Origin: Allorhodoferax sp032337135
Lineage (GTDB): Bacteria > Pseudomonadota > Gammaproteobacteria > Burkholderiales > Burkholderiaceae_C
NCBI RefSeq assembly: GCF_032337135.1
Contig: NZ_JAVXZZ010000003.1
Location: 434,001-498,000, forward strand
Reading direction: 5' to 3'
DNA: 64,000 nucleotides
Shown here piece by piece: positions 16,244-28,900 of the stretch. Under the pieces are notes generated by a model. It was not told where the DNA came from. It was given only the letters and a program-made list of their open reading frames with translations, and ran no database searches. How positions within the stretch are numbered: the first letter of the stretch is position 1; every line of letters begins with the position of its first letter. Both the position numbers and the translations under genes were made by a program.

Positions 16244-16966
16244 TCAGGCGTCGCTGCCGGGCGGATTGACCAGGTCTTTGAGGGCCTGGGTGTCGAGGAT
16301 GCGGACGTGGCGCTGCTTGACCTCGATGATGCCTTCTTCCGAGAACTTGGAGAAGGTGCGGCTGACGGTTTCGAGCTTGAGCCCCAGGTAGCTGCCGATT
16401 TCCTCGCGTGTCATGCGCAGCACCAGCTCGGACTGGCTGAACCCCCGGGCATGCAGGCGCTGCACCAGGTTGAGCAGGAAGGTGGCGAGGCGCTCTTCCG
16501 CCCGCATGCCCCCCAGCAGCATCAGTACACCGTTCTCACGCACGATTTCGCGGCTCATGATCTTGTGGACATGCCGCTGCAGTGAAGTCACTTCACGCGA
16601 GAGGTCTTCGATGCGGCTGAACGGCATGACGCACACTTCCGCATCCTCCAAGGCCACCGCGTCGCAGGTGTGTCGGTCGTGGACGATGCCGTCCAGGCCG
16701 ATGATCTCGCCTGCCATCTGGAACCCGGTCACCTGGTCGCGGCCGTCTTCCGTGCCTACGCAGGTCTTGAAAAAGCCGGTTCGGATGGCATACAGGTTCG
16801 CGAAAGGCTCGCCGTTCTGGAACAGGGTTTCGCCACGCGCCACCTTGCGGCGGTTGGCGACCAGGTCGTCAATGCGTTCCAGTTCGGCATCGCTCAGGCC
16901 GACTGGCATGCAGAGCTCGCGCAGGTTGCAGTTCGAGCAGGCGACTTTGAAAGTGTGGGCGGTCAT
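16244..16966 (-). CDS. fnr: FNR-type oxygen-sensing transcriptional regulator
   Basis: The 240-residue Crp/Fnr protein has the oxygen-labile 4Fe-4S cluster ligands C10, C13, C19 and C112. Their spacing is identical to E. coli FNR (C20, C23, C29, C122). The C-terminal helix-turn-helix has the recognition residues E-x-x-S-R in LKLETVSRTF, which read TTGAT half-sites. The frame is open to a GTG at 16999; ATG 16966 is chosen because it gives the usual beta-proteobacterial N-terminus. An FNR-type box at 17015-17028 suggests autoregulation. The gene is divergent from hemN, its likely target, and close to usp, ccoI and ccoN, which have boxes too. Confidence 0.95.
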   Translation of the reverse strand: MTAHTFKVACSNCNLRELCMPVGLSDAELERIDDLVANRRKVARGETLFQNGEPFANLYAIRTGFFKTCVGTEDGRDQVTGFQMAGEIIGLDGIVHDRHTCDAVALEDAEVCVMPFSRIEDLSREVTSLQRHVHKIMSREIVRENGVLMLLGGMRAEERLATFLLNLVQRLHARGFSQSELVLRMTREEIGSYLGLKLETVSRTFSKFSEEGIIEVKQRHVRILDTQALKDLVNPPGSDA

Positions 16967-17014
16967 GCTGATTCCAATTTCCGGTCCCCGATTGTCCACT
17001 ATCAGGCACGTCCG

Positions 17015-17028
17015 TTGACCTACATCAA
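17015..17028. promoter_or_regulatory. FNR-type box between fnr and hemN
   Basis: TTGACCTACATCAA has one mismatch to TTGAT-N4-ATCAA. Its centre is 59 bp from the hemN ATG, compatible with class II activation of hemN, and about 55 bp from the fnr ATG. Confidence 0.75.
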
Positions 17029-17080
17029 GTCAAAGACCGTGTGCAACAGGCACATTTGAGACCGTTGAATTGGAGTTCTC

Positions 17081-18478
17081 ATGAGTGCAGAAATTGCCGC
17101 CCCGGTGTCCGATGAACTGCTGCGTCGCTATGACATTTCGGGACCGCGCTATACCTCGTACCCTACAGCGGACCGTTTCGTCGAGGCCTTCGCGGCCGAA
17201 GAATATGCCCAGGCGCTGACCCAGCGCCGCAGCGGCCCGGCTGCCATGGCCCTGCCGCTATCGCTGTACGTGCACATCCCTTTCTGCGAGTCGTTGTGCT
17301 ACTACTGCGCGTGCAACAAGATCATCACCAAACACCACGACCGCGCTACCGAGTACCTGCGTTACCTGGAGCGGGAGGTCGAGCTGCACGTGGACCGCAT
17401 TGGCCGTGGCCAGACCGTGAGCCAACTGCATTTCGGCGGCGGTTCCCCCACCTTCCTCAGCGACGACGAATTGCGCACGCTGATGGCCATGCTGCGCCGC
17501 AATTTCCATTTCATTGAAGGGGGCGAGTACTCCATCGAAGTCGATCCCCGTACCATCGATGAAAAGCGCCTTGATACCCTGGCCGAGCTCGGGTTCAACC
17601 GGCTGAGCTTCGGTGTGCAGGACTTTGATCCAGCCGTGCAGAAAGCCGTACACCGCATCCAGCCCGCCGAACAGGTCTTCTCGCTGGTGGCGGCTGCGCG
17701 TGCCAAGGGATTTGCCTCGGTCAATGTCGATCTGATCTATGGCCTGCCTCAGCAGACCCCGGAATCCTTCGAGCGCACCTTGGCGCAGGTGAACCAGCTT
17801 CGCCCGGACCGCATCGCGCTGTACGCTTACGCCCATTTGCCTGAGCGCTTCAAGCCCCAGCGTCGCATCAACATCGTCGAGATCCCCAGCGGAGCCTCCA
17901 AGATCTCGATGCTGTCGCGTTCTCTGGCGGCTTTCCTGTCGGCCGGCTACGTGTACGTGGGCATGGACCACTTTGCACTGCCGGACGATGCCTTGGCGGT
18001 GGCCAAGCGCCAGGGGCGTCTGCATCGCAATTTCCAGGGCTATAGCACCCAGCCCGACTGCGATCTGATCGCCCTGGGTGTGTCCAGCATCGGTCGCATT
18101 GGCGCCACCTACAGCCAGAACGCCAAGACCCTGGACGAGTACTACGATGCCCTCAACCATGGCCGCTTCCCCGTGGTGCGCGGACTGGCGCTCACCCGTG
18201 ACGACGTGGTGCGCCGCGCAGTCATCATGGCCTTGATGTGCCAGGGCAACGTGCTGTTCGAATCGATCGAACTGGCCCATCTGATCGACTTCAAGAGCTA
18301 TTTCGCCAAGGAACTCGAAGATCTCAAGCTGCTGGAAGAGCAGGGCTTGGTGGTGGTGGATGCGCAAGGTATCCAGGTCACCGCACAGGGCTGGTTCTTC
18401 GTGCGCGGCGTGGCCATGGTGTTCGACAAGTACCTGCAGTCCGACCGCACCCGCGCCAAGTTCTCCAAGATCATCTGA
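17081..18478 (+). CDS. hemN: Oxygen-independent coproporphyrinogen III oxidase (HemN)
   Basis: The 465-residue radical SAM enzyme makes protoporphyrinogen IX without oxygen, supplying heme in low-oxygen growth. The cluster motif is C69-X3-C73-X2-C76-X-C78 (PFCESLCYYCACNK), with GGGSPTFL downstream and the HemN C-terminal domain. Full length. ggag precedes the ATG at 17081. It is divergent from fnr with an FNR-type box between them. Confidence 0.96.
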   Translation: MSAEIAAPVSDELLRRYDISGPRYTSYPTADRFVEAFAAEEYAQALTQRRSGPAAMALPLSLYVHIPFCESLCYYCACNKIITKHHDRATEYLRYLEREVELHVDRIGRGQTVSQLHFGGGSPTFLSDDELRTLMAMLRRNFHFIEGGEYSIEVDPRTIDEKRLDTLAELGFNRLSFGVQDFDPAVQKAVHRIQPAEQVFSLVAAARAKGFASVNVDLIYGLPQQTPESFERTLAQVNQLRPDRIALYAYAHLPERFKPQRRINIVEIPSGASKISMLSRSLAAFLSAGYVYVGMDHFALPDDALAVAKRQGRLHRNFQGYSTQPDCDLIALGVSSIGRIGATYSQNAKTLDEYYDALNHGRFPVVRGLALTRDDVVRRAVIMALMCQGNVLFESIELAHLIDFKSYFAKELEDLKLLEEQGLVVVDAQGIQVTAQGWFFVRGVAMVFDKYLQSDRTRAKFSKII

Positions 18479-18491
18479 TGGGCATGACCCA

Positions 18492-18513
18492 AGCCGCCCT
18501 GGGGCGGCTGGTT
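18492..18513 (+). terminator. Weak terminator candidate after hemN
   Basis: AGCCGCC pairs with GGCGGCT with a four-base loop, followed by GG and only three T. It lies 14 bases after the hemN stop. Confidence 0.45.
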
Positions 18514-18531
18514 TGCCCTTAGCATCGCCCG

Positions 18532-19221
18532 ATGCAGACCACGCTCGCAACCACCGCGCTCCTGATGGGGCTGGCCGGTGGCCCCCATTGCATAGCCATG
18601 TGCGGGGCCGCCTGCGCTGGCATTGGCCAGGCCGCAGGGCCGCACCGCAACCTCGCCCTGTGGACCTTTCAGCTCGGGCGCATCGTCGGCTATGCGCTGC
18701 TGGGTGCCTTGGCGGCCGCCTCCATGCAGGGCCTGGGATGGCTCACCATCCAGTCGGCAGCCTTGCGGCCTGTCTGGTCCCTGTTTCATGTGGCGGCGAT
18801 CCTGCTTGGCCTGGTTCTGTTGCTCAACGGCCGCCAGCCGGTGTGGCTGGAGGAGGGTGGGCGGCGCATCTGGCGACAGGTGCGCAGCTTCACCCAACGC
18901 TGGGGCCGCGGTGCGCCCCTGGTATTGGGCGTGAGTTGGGCGCTGCTGCCTTGCGGTCTGCTGTATTCGGCCCTGCTGGTGGCCGCCATGGCCAACGGCG
19001 TGGCCGATGGGGCAGGTGTCATGGCGCTCTTTGCCGTAGGGACCAGCGTCAGCCTGTTGGCGGGGCCGTGGCTGGTGCTCAAGCTCCATGCCATGGGCAG
19101 TGGAGCGGTGAGCGGTGCCTGGGGCGTCCGACTGGCCGGCATGGCGCTGGCCGGCAGCTCCGCCTGGGGCCTGTACATGGGTCTGGTACACAACACCGCG
19201 CCTTGGTGCGCCACGGTGTAA
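18532..19221 (+). CDS. TauE/SafE-like membrane protein (COG2836 type) next to hemN
   Basis: The 229-residue protein has about six hydrophobic helices. The N-terminal GGPHCIAMCG motif and a mid-protein LLPCGLLYSAL are typical of the sulfite exporter TauE/SafE-like group often found with cbb3 oxidase genes. A role in metal or thiol handling during oxidase assembly is inferred from such context, not shown. It follows hemN in the same direction and precedes dusA. Confidence 0.8.
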   Translation: MQTTLATTALLMGLAGGPHCIAMCGAACAGIGQAAGPHRNLALWTFQLGRIVGYALLGALAAASMQGLGWLTIQSAALRPVWSLFHVAAILLGLVLLLNGRQPVWLEEGGRRIWRQVRSFTQRWGRGAPLVLGVSWALLPCGLLYSALLVAAMANGVADGAGVMALFAVGTSVSLLAGPWLVLKLHAMGSGAVSGAWGVRLAGMALAGSSAWGLYMGLVHNTAPWCATV

Positions 19222-19250
19222 CAACTGTCCAGGCGGGATAATCCTGCCCC

Positions 19251-20255
19251 ATGACGATTGAATCCCTGGCCGCCAAGGCCTCCGGCTACGCCCGCATGAG
19301 CGTGGCGCCGATGATGGACTGGACCGATAGACATTGCCGGTATTTCCACCGGCTGCTGTCCAAGAACACCCTGTTGTACACCGAGATGGTCACCACGGGC
19401 GCCTTGCTGCACGGTGATGTACCGCGCCACCTGCGTTTCAACGCCGAAGAACACCCGGTGGCCTTGCAGTTGGGCGGCAGTGAACCCGAGGACCTGGCCC
19501 GTTGTGCCAAGCTCGGGCAGGAGTGGGGGTACAACGAGATCAACATCAACTGCGGTTGCCCCAGCGAACGCGTGCAGCGCGGCGCCTTTGGTGCCTGCCT
19601 CATGAACGAGGCGACCCTGGTGGCCGACTGTGTCAAGGCCATGGTCGATGCCGTGGACATTCCGGTCACGGTCAAGCACCGCATCGGTATCGACAAGGTG
19701 GAAAGCTACGATTTCGTGCGCGACTTCGTCGGCACCGTGGCCGAGGCCGGTTGCACCGTGTTCATCGCCCACGCCCGCAACGCCTGGCTCAAGGGTCTGA
19801 GCCCAAAGGAAAATCGCGAGATTCCGCCGCTGCGTTACGACATCGTGTACCAGCTCAAGAAGGACTTCCCGCATCTGACCATCGCCATCAATGGCGGGAT
19901 CAGCACCACGGAGCAGGTTCACACGCATCTGCAGCATGTGGACAGCGTCATGGTCGGACGCGAGGCCTACCACAACCCGTTCTGGCTGGCGGAGTGGGAT
20001 GCTGCGTTTTTGGGAGCGGACCACGCAGTCAATACGAGGGATAGCGTCGAATTGGCCATGGTGGACTACATGGAGCGCGAGGCCGTGCAACACGGTACCG
20101 GCTGGTATGGCATTGCCCGCCATATGCTGGGCCTGCGCCACGGGCAGACGGGCGCACGCAAGTGGCGCCAGGTGTGGAGTGACCACCGGCTGAAGGATAC
20201 TGCACCGCGCTTGGTCATGGAGCGGGCACAGGCTGCCATGGGACGCACCGAGTGA
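19251..20255 (+). CDS. dusA: tRNA-dihydrouridine synthase A
   Basis: The 334-residue FMN enzyme reduces uridines in the tRNA D-loop (positions 20/20a in E. coli). It shows APMMDWTDRHCR at the N-terminus, the catalytic cysteine region INCGCPSERVQRGAFGACLM, the KHRIGID loop and the GGI phosphate site. Full length. A putative -10 (GATAAT) lies just upstream. Its stop overlaps the start of the next gene by GTGA. Confidence 0.95.
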   Translation: MTIESLAAKASGYARMSVAPMMDWTDRHCRYFHRLLSKNTLLYTEMVTTGALLHGDVPRHLRFNAEEHPVALQLGGSEPEDLARCAKLGQEWGYNEININCGCPSERVQRGAFGACLMNEATLVADCVKAMVDAVDIPVTVKHRIGIDKVESYDFVRDFVGTVAEAGCTVFIAHARNAWLKGLSPKENREIPPLRYDIVYQLKKDFPHLTIAINGGISTTEQVHTHLQHVDSVMVGREAYHNPFWLAEWDAAFLGADHAVNTRDSVELAMVDYMEREAVQHGTGWYGIARHMLGLRHGQTGARKWRQVWSDHRLKDTAPRLVMERAQAAMGRTE

Positions 20256-21160
20256 ATGCCGCTGCCCAAGGCTCCGAGCCCGTCCGCTACCGCCTGGCGG
20301 TGCTGGCCTTGTGGGGCGCGCCGGTGCTGTGGACCGTCAACCTCATCATCGCGCGCAAGGCGCCAGGTCTGGTGGACCCCTACACCCTGGCGTTCGGGCG
20401 TTGGCTGATTGCCGCCGTGGTGCTCGTGGCCTTGTCCTGGCAGGAACTATGGGGCAAGCGAGCCGAAGTGTTGCGCCAGTGGAGGCACTTCGTGGTGCTG
20501 GGCTTTTGCGGCATGCTGGTCTGCGGTGCCTGGGTCTACCTGGGGGCGCAATCCACCGTGGCGATGAACATCGCGCTCATCTATGCCGCGTCCCCGGTGC
20601 TGATTGGCCTGGGTGCGGTGTTGTGGCTGGGGGAACGGATGCGACCTACGCAGGTGGCTGGTGTTGTGCTGGCGATGGCCGGGGTGGTGCATGTGGTGGT
20701 GCAGGGGCGCTGGACGGCGCTGGCCCAGGTGCAGTGGGTGGCGGGCGACTGGTGGATCGTCGCAGCCATGGTGGCCTGGGCCGCTTATGCATTGCTGCAG
20801 AAACTCTGGCCCAGTTCCCTTGGTGATTCCGCCCGACTTGCAGCCATCAGCCTGGGTGGTGTGCTGACCTTGTTGCCTGGCATGGTGTGGGAGCAGATGT
20901 CCGCGACGCACCTGCCGGTAACTGCCGAGGCGCTGGCCATCATGGCGTTGGCGGCCTTGGTGCCGGGCGTGGGGGCGTACTGGATCTACGGCTGGGCCCA
21001 GAAAATCCTCGGAGCCAGTCGGGTGGCCGTCACACTGTACCTCGGACCCTTGTATGCCGCTGTGGCGGCGTATGCGGTGCTGGGGGAATCGCTGGGCTGG
21101 CAGCACATTGGCGGTGCTGCGCTCATCCTGCCGGGGGTGTGGCTGGTATCCCGGCGGTGA
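20252..21160 (+). CDS. DMT/EamA family exporter
   Basis: The 302-residue protein has two EamA repeats and about ten membrane helices, the layout of small-molecule or amino-acid exporters such as YddG. The substrate cannot be assigned. The GTG start overlaps the dusA stop, so the two are probably co-translated although functionally unrelated. Confidence 0.85.
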   Translation: MNAAAQGSEPVRYRLAVLALWGAPVLWTVNLIIARKAPGLVDPYTLAFGRWLIAAVVLVALSWQELWGKRAEVLRQWRHFVVLGFCGMLVCGAWVYLGAQSTVAMNIALIYAASPVLIGLGAVLWLGERMRPTQVAGVVLAMAGVVHVVVQGRWTALAQVQWVAGDWWIVAAMVAWAAYALLQKLWPSSLGDSARLAAISLGGVLTLLPGMVWEQMSATHLPVTAEALAIMALAALVPGVGAYWIYGWAQKILGASRVAVTLYLGPLYAAVAAYAVLGESLGWQHIGGAALILPGVWLVSRR

Positions 21161-21169
21161 CCAGAAAAT

Positions 21170-21235
21170 ACAACTGAATTCGATTTGCAGCCCAGGAACT
21201 ATGTGCGTGAGCAGCTACGAAAACCGTAGCAACTA
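21170..21235 (-). repeat. Dispersed hairpin element, copy 5
   Basis: The core is GCTACGAAAACCGTAGC (21214-21230), with CTACG/CGTAG arms. On the minus strand it directly follows the GntR stop codon (TAG at 21235-21233), then the tail GCTCACGCACATAG. It also separates two convergent gene ends. Confidence 0.72.
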
Positions 21236-21901
21236 GTTGGCCGCTTCGAGCCCGTTGGCAAAGTGCTCGCGCATGCGTTGCTGGGTCAGCTGCGGGTCGC
21301 GGGCCTTGAGCGCCGCCATGAGGGCGCGGTGTTCCGCCAGCGACTCGGCGGTGCGCCCGCGCTTGAGCAGCGAGTTGTGGCGGTTGAGCTTCATGACCTT
21401 GCGCAGGTCGGCCACGATCTGGTTGCGCCAGCGGTTGTTGGCGATTTCGAGCAGGCGCATGTGGAAGCGCTCGTTCACAGCGAAGAATTCGTCGGTGTGG
21501 GACTCGTCCAGGCCCGCCGCTTCCAATTGGGCGTGCAGCTGCTCCAGCTCGGTCATTTCCAGCGGCGTGGCTCTTTCGGCCACTACGGCGGCAGCATCGC
21601 ATTCAAGCAGGCTCAGCAGGTGGTACACGTCGGCCAGATCGTCCTTGGACACTTCGGTCACGTAGGCGCCGCGGCGCACCTTCATGGTCACCAGGCCTTC
21701 GGCCGCCAGCACCTTGAGCGCCTCACGCAGGGGAGTACGGCTGATGCCGAGTTCCTGCGCGATCTTCAGTTCGTCGATCCAACTGCCCGGCTCCAGTTCA
21801 CGCTTGAAGATGCGCTGGCGCAGCAGTTCCGCCACTTCTTCGTACAGCGCGCGGGGGGACAGTGCGGAGGCAGATCGGGGTTCGGACAGCACGGCGGACA
21901 T
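21233..21901 (-). CDS. GntR family regulator (FadR/FCD type) of the propionyl-CoA genes
   Basis: The 222-residue regulator has an N-terminal winged helix (about residues 15-80, with ISRTPLREALKVL as recognition region) and a C-terminal FCD ligand domain with the metal-binding histidines in NERFHMRLL, LAEHRALM and MREHFANG. It is divergent from methylmalonyl-CoA mutase and most likely represses it, by analogy with other divergent FCD regulators. The ligand is unknown; an acyl-CoA or organic acid of the pathway is a fair guess. Confidence 0.9.
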   Translation of the reverse strand: MSAVLSEPRSASALSPRALYEEVAELLRQRIFKRELEPGSWIDELKIAQELGISRTPLREALKVLAAEGLVTMKVRRGAYVTEVSKDDLADVYHLLSLLECDAAAVVAERATPLEMTELEQLHAQLEAAGLDESHTDEFFAVNERFHMRLLEIANNRWRNQIVADLRKVMKLNRHNSLLKRGRTAESLAEHRALMAALKARDPQLTQQRMREHFANGLEAAN

Positions 21902-21931
21902 GGGGGCGGATTGTAAGCCAGAATCAATATT

Positions 21932-21960
21932 TTGAATACATAATTATGAATTAGTATAGA
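21932..21960 (+). promoter_or_regulatory. Mutase promoter with operator palindrome in its spacer
   Basis: TTGAAT (21932-21937) and TATAGA (21955-21960) are separated by exactly 17 bp. The 18-bp palindrome AATACATAATTATGAATT (21935-21952, one mismatched pair) fills the spacer. A repressor bound here would block RNA polymerase, and the divergent GntR protein is the obvious candidate. Confidence 0.7.
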
Positions 21961-22034
21961 ATGCGCCGCAACAAAGCACCGGCTCGCCCCGGGAGCGCCA
22001 TTGGACTGTTTCCCATTTCTCAGCAGGTAGTGCC

Positions 22035-24191
<2,157 letters not shown>

Positions 24192-24221
24192 ATCCCGCCG
24201 ACCCGTAACGGCTGCACTCCC

Positions 24222-25235
24222 GTGAGTACGCCCCCTTTGCTCGATGGCATCCTGCATGGCCCAAGCGCCGCGCAGCGCCGTGCCATTGCCAAGGCCATCA
24301 CGCTGTTGGAATCGACCCGCGCCGACCATCGCCAGCAAGGCGATGCCTTGCTGACTGCGTTGCTGCCGCACACGGGCAAAAGCCTGCGCTTGGGGATAAG
24401 CGGCGTGCCGGGCGTGGGCAAGAGCACTTTCATTGAGGCGCTGGGCCTGTACCTGATCGGCAAGGGCCACCGCGTGGCGGTGCTGGCGGTGGACCCATCG
24501 AGCAGCGTGTCGGGCGGTTCCATCCTGGGGGACAAGACCCGCATGGAGCAGCTGTCCATGCGCGAGCAGGCCTACATCCGCCCCAGCCCCAGCAGCGGCA
24601 CGCTGGGTGGCGTGGCCGAGAAGACGCGCGAAGCCATGCTGGTGTGCGAAGCCGCGGGCTATGACTTGGTGATCGTGGAAACCGTGGGGGTAGGGCAGAG
24701 CGAGACGGCGGTGCACGGCATGACCGACATGTTCGTGCTGCTGCAACTGCCAAACGCGGGCGACGACCTGCAGGCCATCAAGAAGGGCGTGATGGAGCTG
24801 GCCGACCTCGTGGTCATCAACAAGGCCGACATCGACCCCAACGCGGCCACCCGGGCCCGGGCCCAGATCACCTCCAGCCTGCGGCTGTTGGGCCTGCACG
24901 GTAGCCACGAGCATGGACACCACGATCAATCGGTTTGGCACCCCAAGGTGATCCAGATCAGCGCGCTGCAATCGCAGGGCGTGGACACGTTCTGGGATAC
25001 GGTGACCGAGTTCAAGCAACTGCAGCAAGCCAATGGGCAGTTGGCACAACGCCGCCAGCACCAGGCCCTGGCCTGGATGTGGGAGCGCATTGATGCCGGT
25101 CTCAAGCAGGCGTTCAAGGCCCATCCGGCGGTGCAGGCCCAATTGGCCAGCACGGTAGCAGCAGTGGAGGCCGGCAGCCTGCCGGCCAGCACTGCAGCAC
25201 GAAATCTGCTCTCCGCCCTCGAAATATCTGCGTGA
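24222..25235 (+). CDS. meaB: MeaB/ArgK-type G-protein chaperone of methylmalonyl-CoA mutase
   Basis: The 337-residue P-loop GTPase loads and protects the B12 cofactor of the mutase. Walker A is GVPGVGKS (61-68). DPSSSVSGGSILGDKTRM, the Walker B region VETVGVGQSE and the NKAD base-specificity motif are intact. The GTG start at 24222 follows the mutase by 30 bases. The last dozen codons and the TGA stop lie within a dispersed repeat read antisense, so the natural C-terminus may have been altered by that element. Confidence 0.94.
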   Translation: MSTPPLLDGILHGPSAAQRRAIAKAITLLESTRADHRQQGDALLTALLPHTGKSLRLGISGVPGVGKSTFIEALGLYLIGKGHRVAVLAVDPSSSVSGGSILGDKTRMEQLSMREQAYIRPSPSSGTLGGVAEKTREAMLVCEAAGYDLVIVETVGVGQSETAVHGMTDMFVLLQLPNAGDDLQAIKKGVMELADLVVINKADIDPNAATRARAQITSSLRLLGLHGSHEHGHHDQSVWHPKVIQISALQSQGVDTFWDTVTEFKQLQQANGQLAQRRQHQALAWMWERIDAGLKQAFKAHPAVQAQLASTVAAVEAGSLPASTAARNLLSALEISA

Positions 25236-25257
25236 GCAGCTACTGAATTCATAGCGA
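25200..25257 (-). repeat. Dispersed hairpin element, copy 6 (encodes the MeaB C-terminus)
   Basis: The core is GCTACTGAATTCATAGC (25239-25255). The tail (minus strand: GCTCACGCAGATATTTCGAGGGC) runs back into meaB and supplies its final codons and the TGA in ctgcgTGAgc. A 20-base stretch (25238-25257) recurs identically inside the rnfB gene. Confidence 0.75.
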
Positions 25258-25284
25258 CACATTTTTTGACGAAAGAAGGAAGCC

Positions 25285-26817
<1,533 letters not shown>

Positions 26818-26848
26818 TCACCGACAAGAACGACAAGGATCACAGAAC

Positions 26849-28900
26849 ATGTTTACTAAGATTCTCATTGCCAACCGCGGCGAGATCGCCTGCCGCGTCA
26901 TCGCCACCGCCCGCAAGATGGGCATCAAGACGGTTGCCGTGTACTCCGACGCCGACAAGGAAGCGCGCCATGTGCAGCTGGCTGACGAGGCCGTGCGCCT
27001 GGGCCCGCCGCCCAGCCGCGAGAGCTACCTGCTGGCCGACAAGATCATCGAGGCAGCTAAGCAGACCGGCGCACAGGCCGTGCACCCGGGCTACGGCTTC
27101 CTGAGCGAGAACGAGGACTTTGCGCGCCGCTGCGAGGAAGAAGGCATCGCCTTCATTGGCCCCAAGCACTACAGCATTGCGGCCATGGGAGACAAGATCG
27201 CTTCCAAGAAGCTGGCCAACGAAGCCAAGGTCAGCACCATCCCCGGCTACAACGACGCCATCGAGTCGGCCGAGAAGGCGGTCGAGATTGCCAAGGGCAT
27301 TGGCTACCCCGTCATGATCAAGGCCTCGGCCGGCGGTGGCGGCAAGGGACTGCGCGTGGCGTTCAACGACAAGGAAGCTTTTGAGGGCTTCACCAGCTGC
27401 CGCAACGAAGCGCGCAACAGTTTCGGCGACGACCGTGTGTTCATCGAGAAATACGTGCTCGAACCCCGCCACATCGAAATCCAGGTGCTGGGTGACAGCC
27501 ATGGCAACGTGGTGTACCTGAACGAGCGCGAATGCTCCATCCAGCGCCGCCACCAGAAGGTGATTGAAGAGGCTCCCAGCCCCTTCATCAGCGATGCCAC
27601 CCGCAAGGCGATGGGCGAGCAGGCCGTGGCTTTGGCCAAGGCCGTGAAGTACCAGAGCGCCGGTACGGTGGAGTTTGTGGTCGGCAAGGACCAGGACTTC
27701 TACTTCTTGGAGATGAACACCCGCCTGCAGGTGGAACACCCGGTTACCGAGTGCATTACCGGACTGGACCTCGTGGAGCAGATGATCCGCGTGGCTGCGG
27801 GCGAGAAGCTCACCATCACCCAGGCCGATGTGAAGCGCGACGGCTGGGCCATTGAGTGCCGCATCAATGCGGAAGACCCGTTCCGCAATTTCCTGCCATC
27901 CACCGGTCGCCTGGTGCGCTTTGCGCCTCCACCGCAAACCATGTTCCAGGCCGACACGTCCCAACTGCAGGGCGTGCGCGTGGACACGGGCGTGGCCGAG
28001 GGGGGCGAGATTCCGATGTACTACGACTCGATGATCGCCAAGCTCATCGTGCACGGCAAGGACCGCAACGAAGCCATCGCCAAGATGCGTGAGGCCCTCA
28101 ACGGTTTCGTGATCCGTGGCATCAGCTCCAACATTCCGTTCCAGGCGGCGCTGCTGGCGCATCCGAAGTTCGTCACGGGCCAGTTCAATACCGGCTTCAT
28201 CGCCGAGCACTATGGCAAGGGCTTTGCCGCCGAAGACGTGCCCCACGAAGACCCCAGCTTCATGCAGGCGCTGGCCGCATTCGTGCGCCGCAAGAGCCGC
28301 GAGCGTGCTGCCACCCTGTCGGGTCAGTTGCCCGGGTATGGCGTGAATGCAGGCAAGGACTACACCGTGGTGACGCTATCGCCGGATGGCAACAACCAGT
28401 ACACCCCGGTTCACGTCGATGAGTTCGTGGGGGAACAAGGCTTTGCCCGCGTCAAGGTGGGTAATGAGAGCTATGAAATCCGTAGCGATTCACGCCTCAA
28501 CGACATTGCCATCACGGGCACCGTCAACGGCCAGCCCTTCACCGCCCAGGTGGAGCGCGGCACACCCAAGAACCCGCTGGCGCTGCGCGTGCAGCACAAC
28601 GGTACCCGCATCGATGTGCTGGTCATGTCCCAGCGCATGGCCGAGCTGCACCGGCTGATGCCCTTCAAGGCCCCGCCGGACATGAGCAAATACGTGCTCT
28701 CGCCCATGCCGGGCCTGCTGGTCGACGTGGCCGTGCAGCCGGGCCAGAAGGTGCAAGCCGGGGAGCGCGTGGCCGTCATCGAAGCCATGAAGATGGAAAA
28801 CGTGCTTTTTGCCGCCGCCGACGGTGTGGTGGCCAAGGTGCTGGCTGCCAAGGGCGAGTCCCTGGCCGTGGACCAGCCGATCGTGGAGTTCGAGAAATGA
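26849..28900 (+). CDS. pccA: Propionyl-CoA carboxylase alpha subunit (biotin carboxylase and carrier)
   Basis: The 683-residue protein has a biotin carboxylase domain (about 1-450, with ATP-grasp loop KASAGGGGKGLR and EMNTRLQVEHPVTE), the beta-subunit interaction region, and a C-terminal biotinyl domain with the modified lysine K648 in EAMKMEN. With PccB it makes methylmalonyl-CoA. The last four bases overlap the next gene (ATGA). A palindromic core like the dispersed element (28470-28486) lies in the linker region. Confidence 0.95.
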   Translation: MFTKILIANRGEIACRVIATARKMGIKTVAVYSDADKEARHVQLADEAVRLGPPPSRESYLLADKIIEAAKQTGAQAVHPGYGFLSENEDFARRCEEEGIAFIGPKHYSIAAMGDKIASKKLANEAKVSTIPGYNDAIESAEKAVEIAKGIGYPVMIKASAGGGGKGLRVAFNDKEAFEGFTSCRNEARNSFGDDRVFIEKYVLEPRHIEIQVLGDSHGNVVYLNERECSIQRRHQKVIEEAPSPFISDATRKAMGEQAVALAKAVKYQSAGTVEFVVGKDQDFYFLEMNTRLQVEHPVTECITGLDLVEQMIRVAAGEKLTITQADVKRDGWAIECRINAEDPFRNFLPSTGRLVRFAPPPQTMFQADTSQLQGVRVDTGVAEGGEIPMYYDSMIAKLIVHGKDRNEAIAKMREALNGFVIRGISSNIPFQAALLAHPKFVTGQFNTGFIAEHYGKGFAAEDVPHEDPSFMQALAAFVRRKSRERAATLSGQLPGYGVNAGKDYTVVTLSPDGNNQYTPVHVDEFVGEQGFARVKVGNESYEIRSDSRLNDIAITGTVNGQPFTAQVERGTPKNPLALRVQHNGTRIDVLVMSQRMAELHRLMPFKAPPDMSKYVLSPMPGLLVDVAVQPGQKVQAGERVAVIEAMKMENVLFAAADGVVAKVLAAKGESLAVDQPIVEFEK

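Noticed and set aside
16992..17005. A second FNR-like site TTGTCCACTATCAG near the fnr start
   Set aside because: Two mismatches to the consensus; a better box lies next to it.
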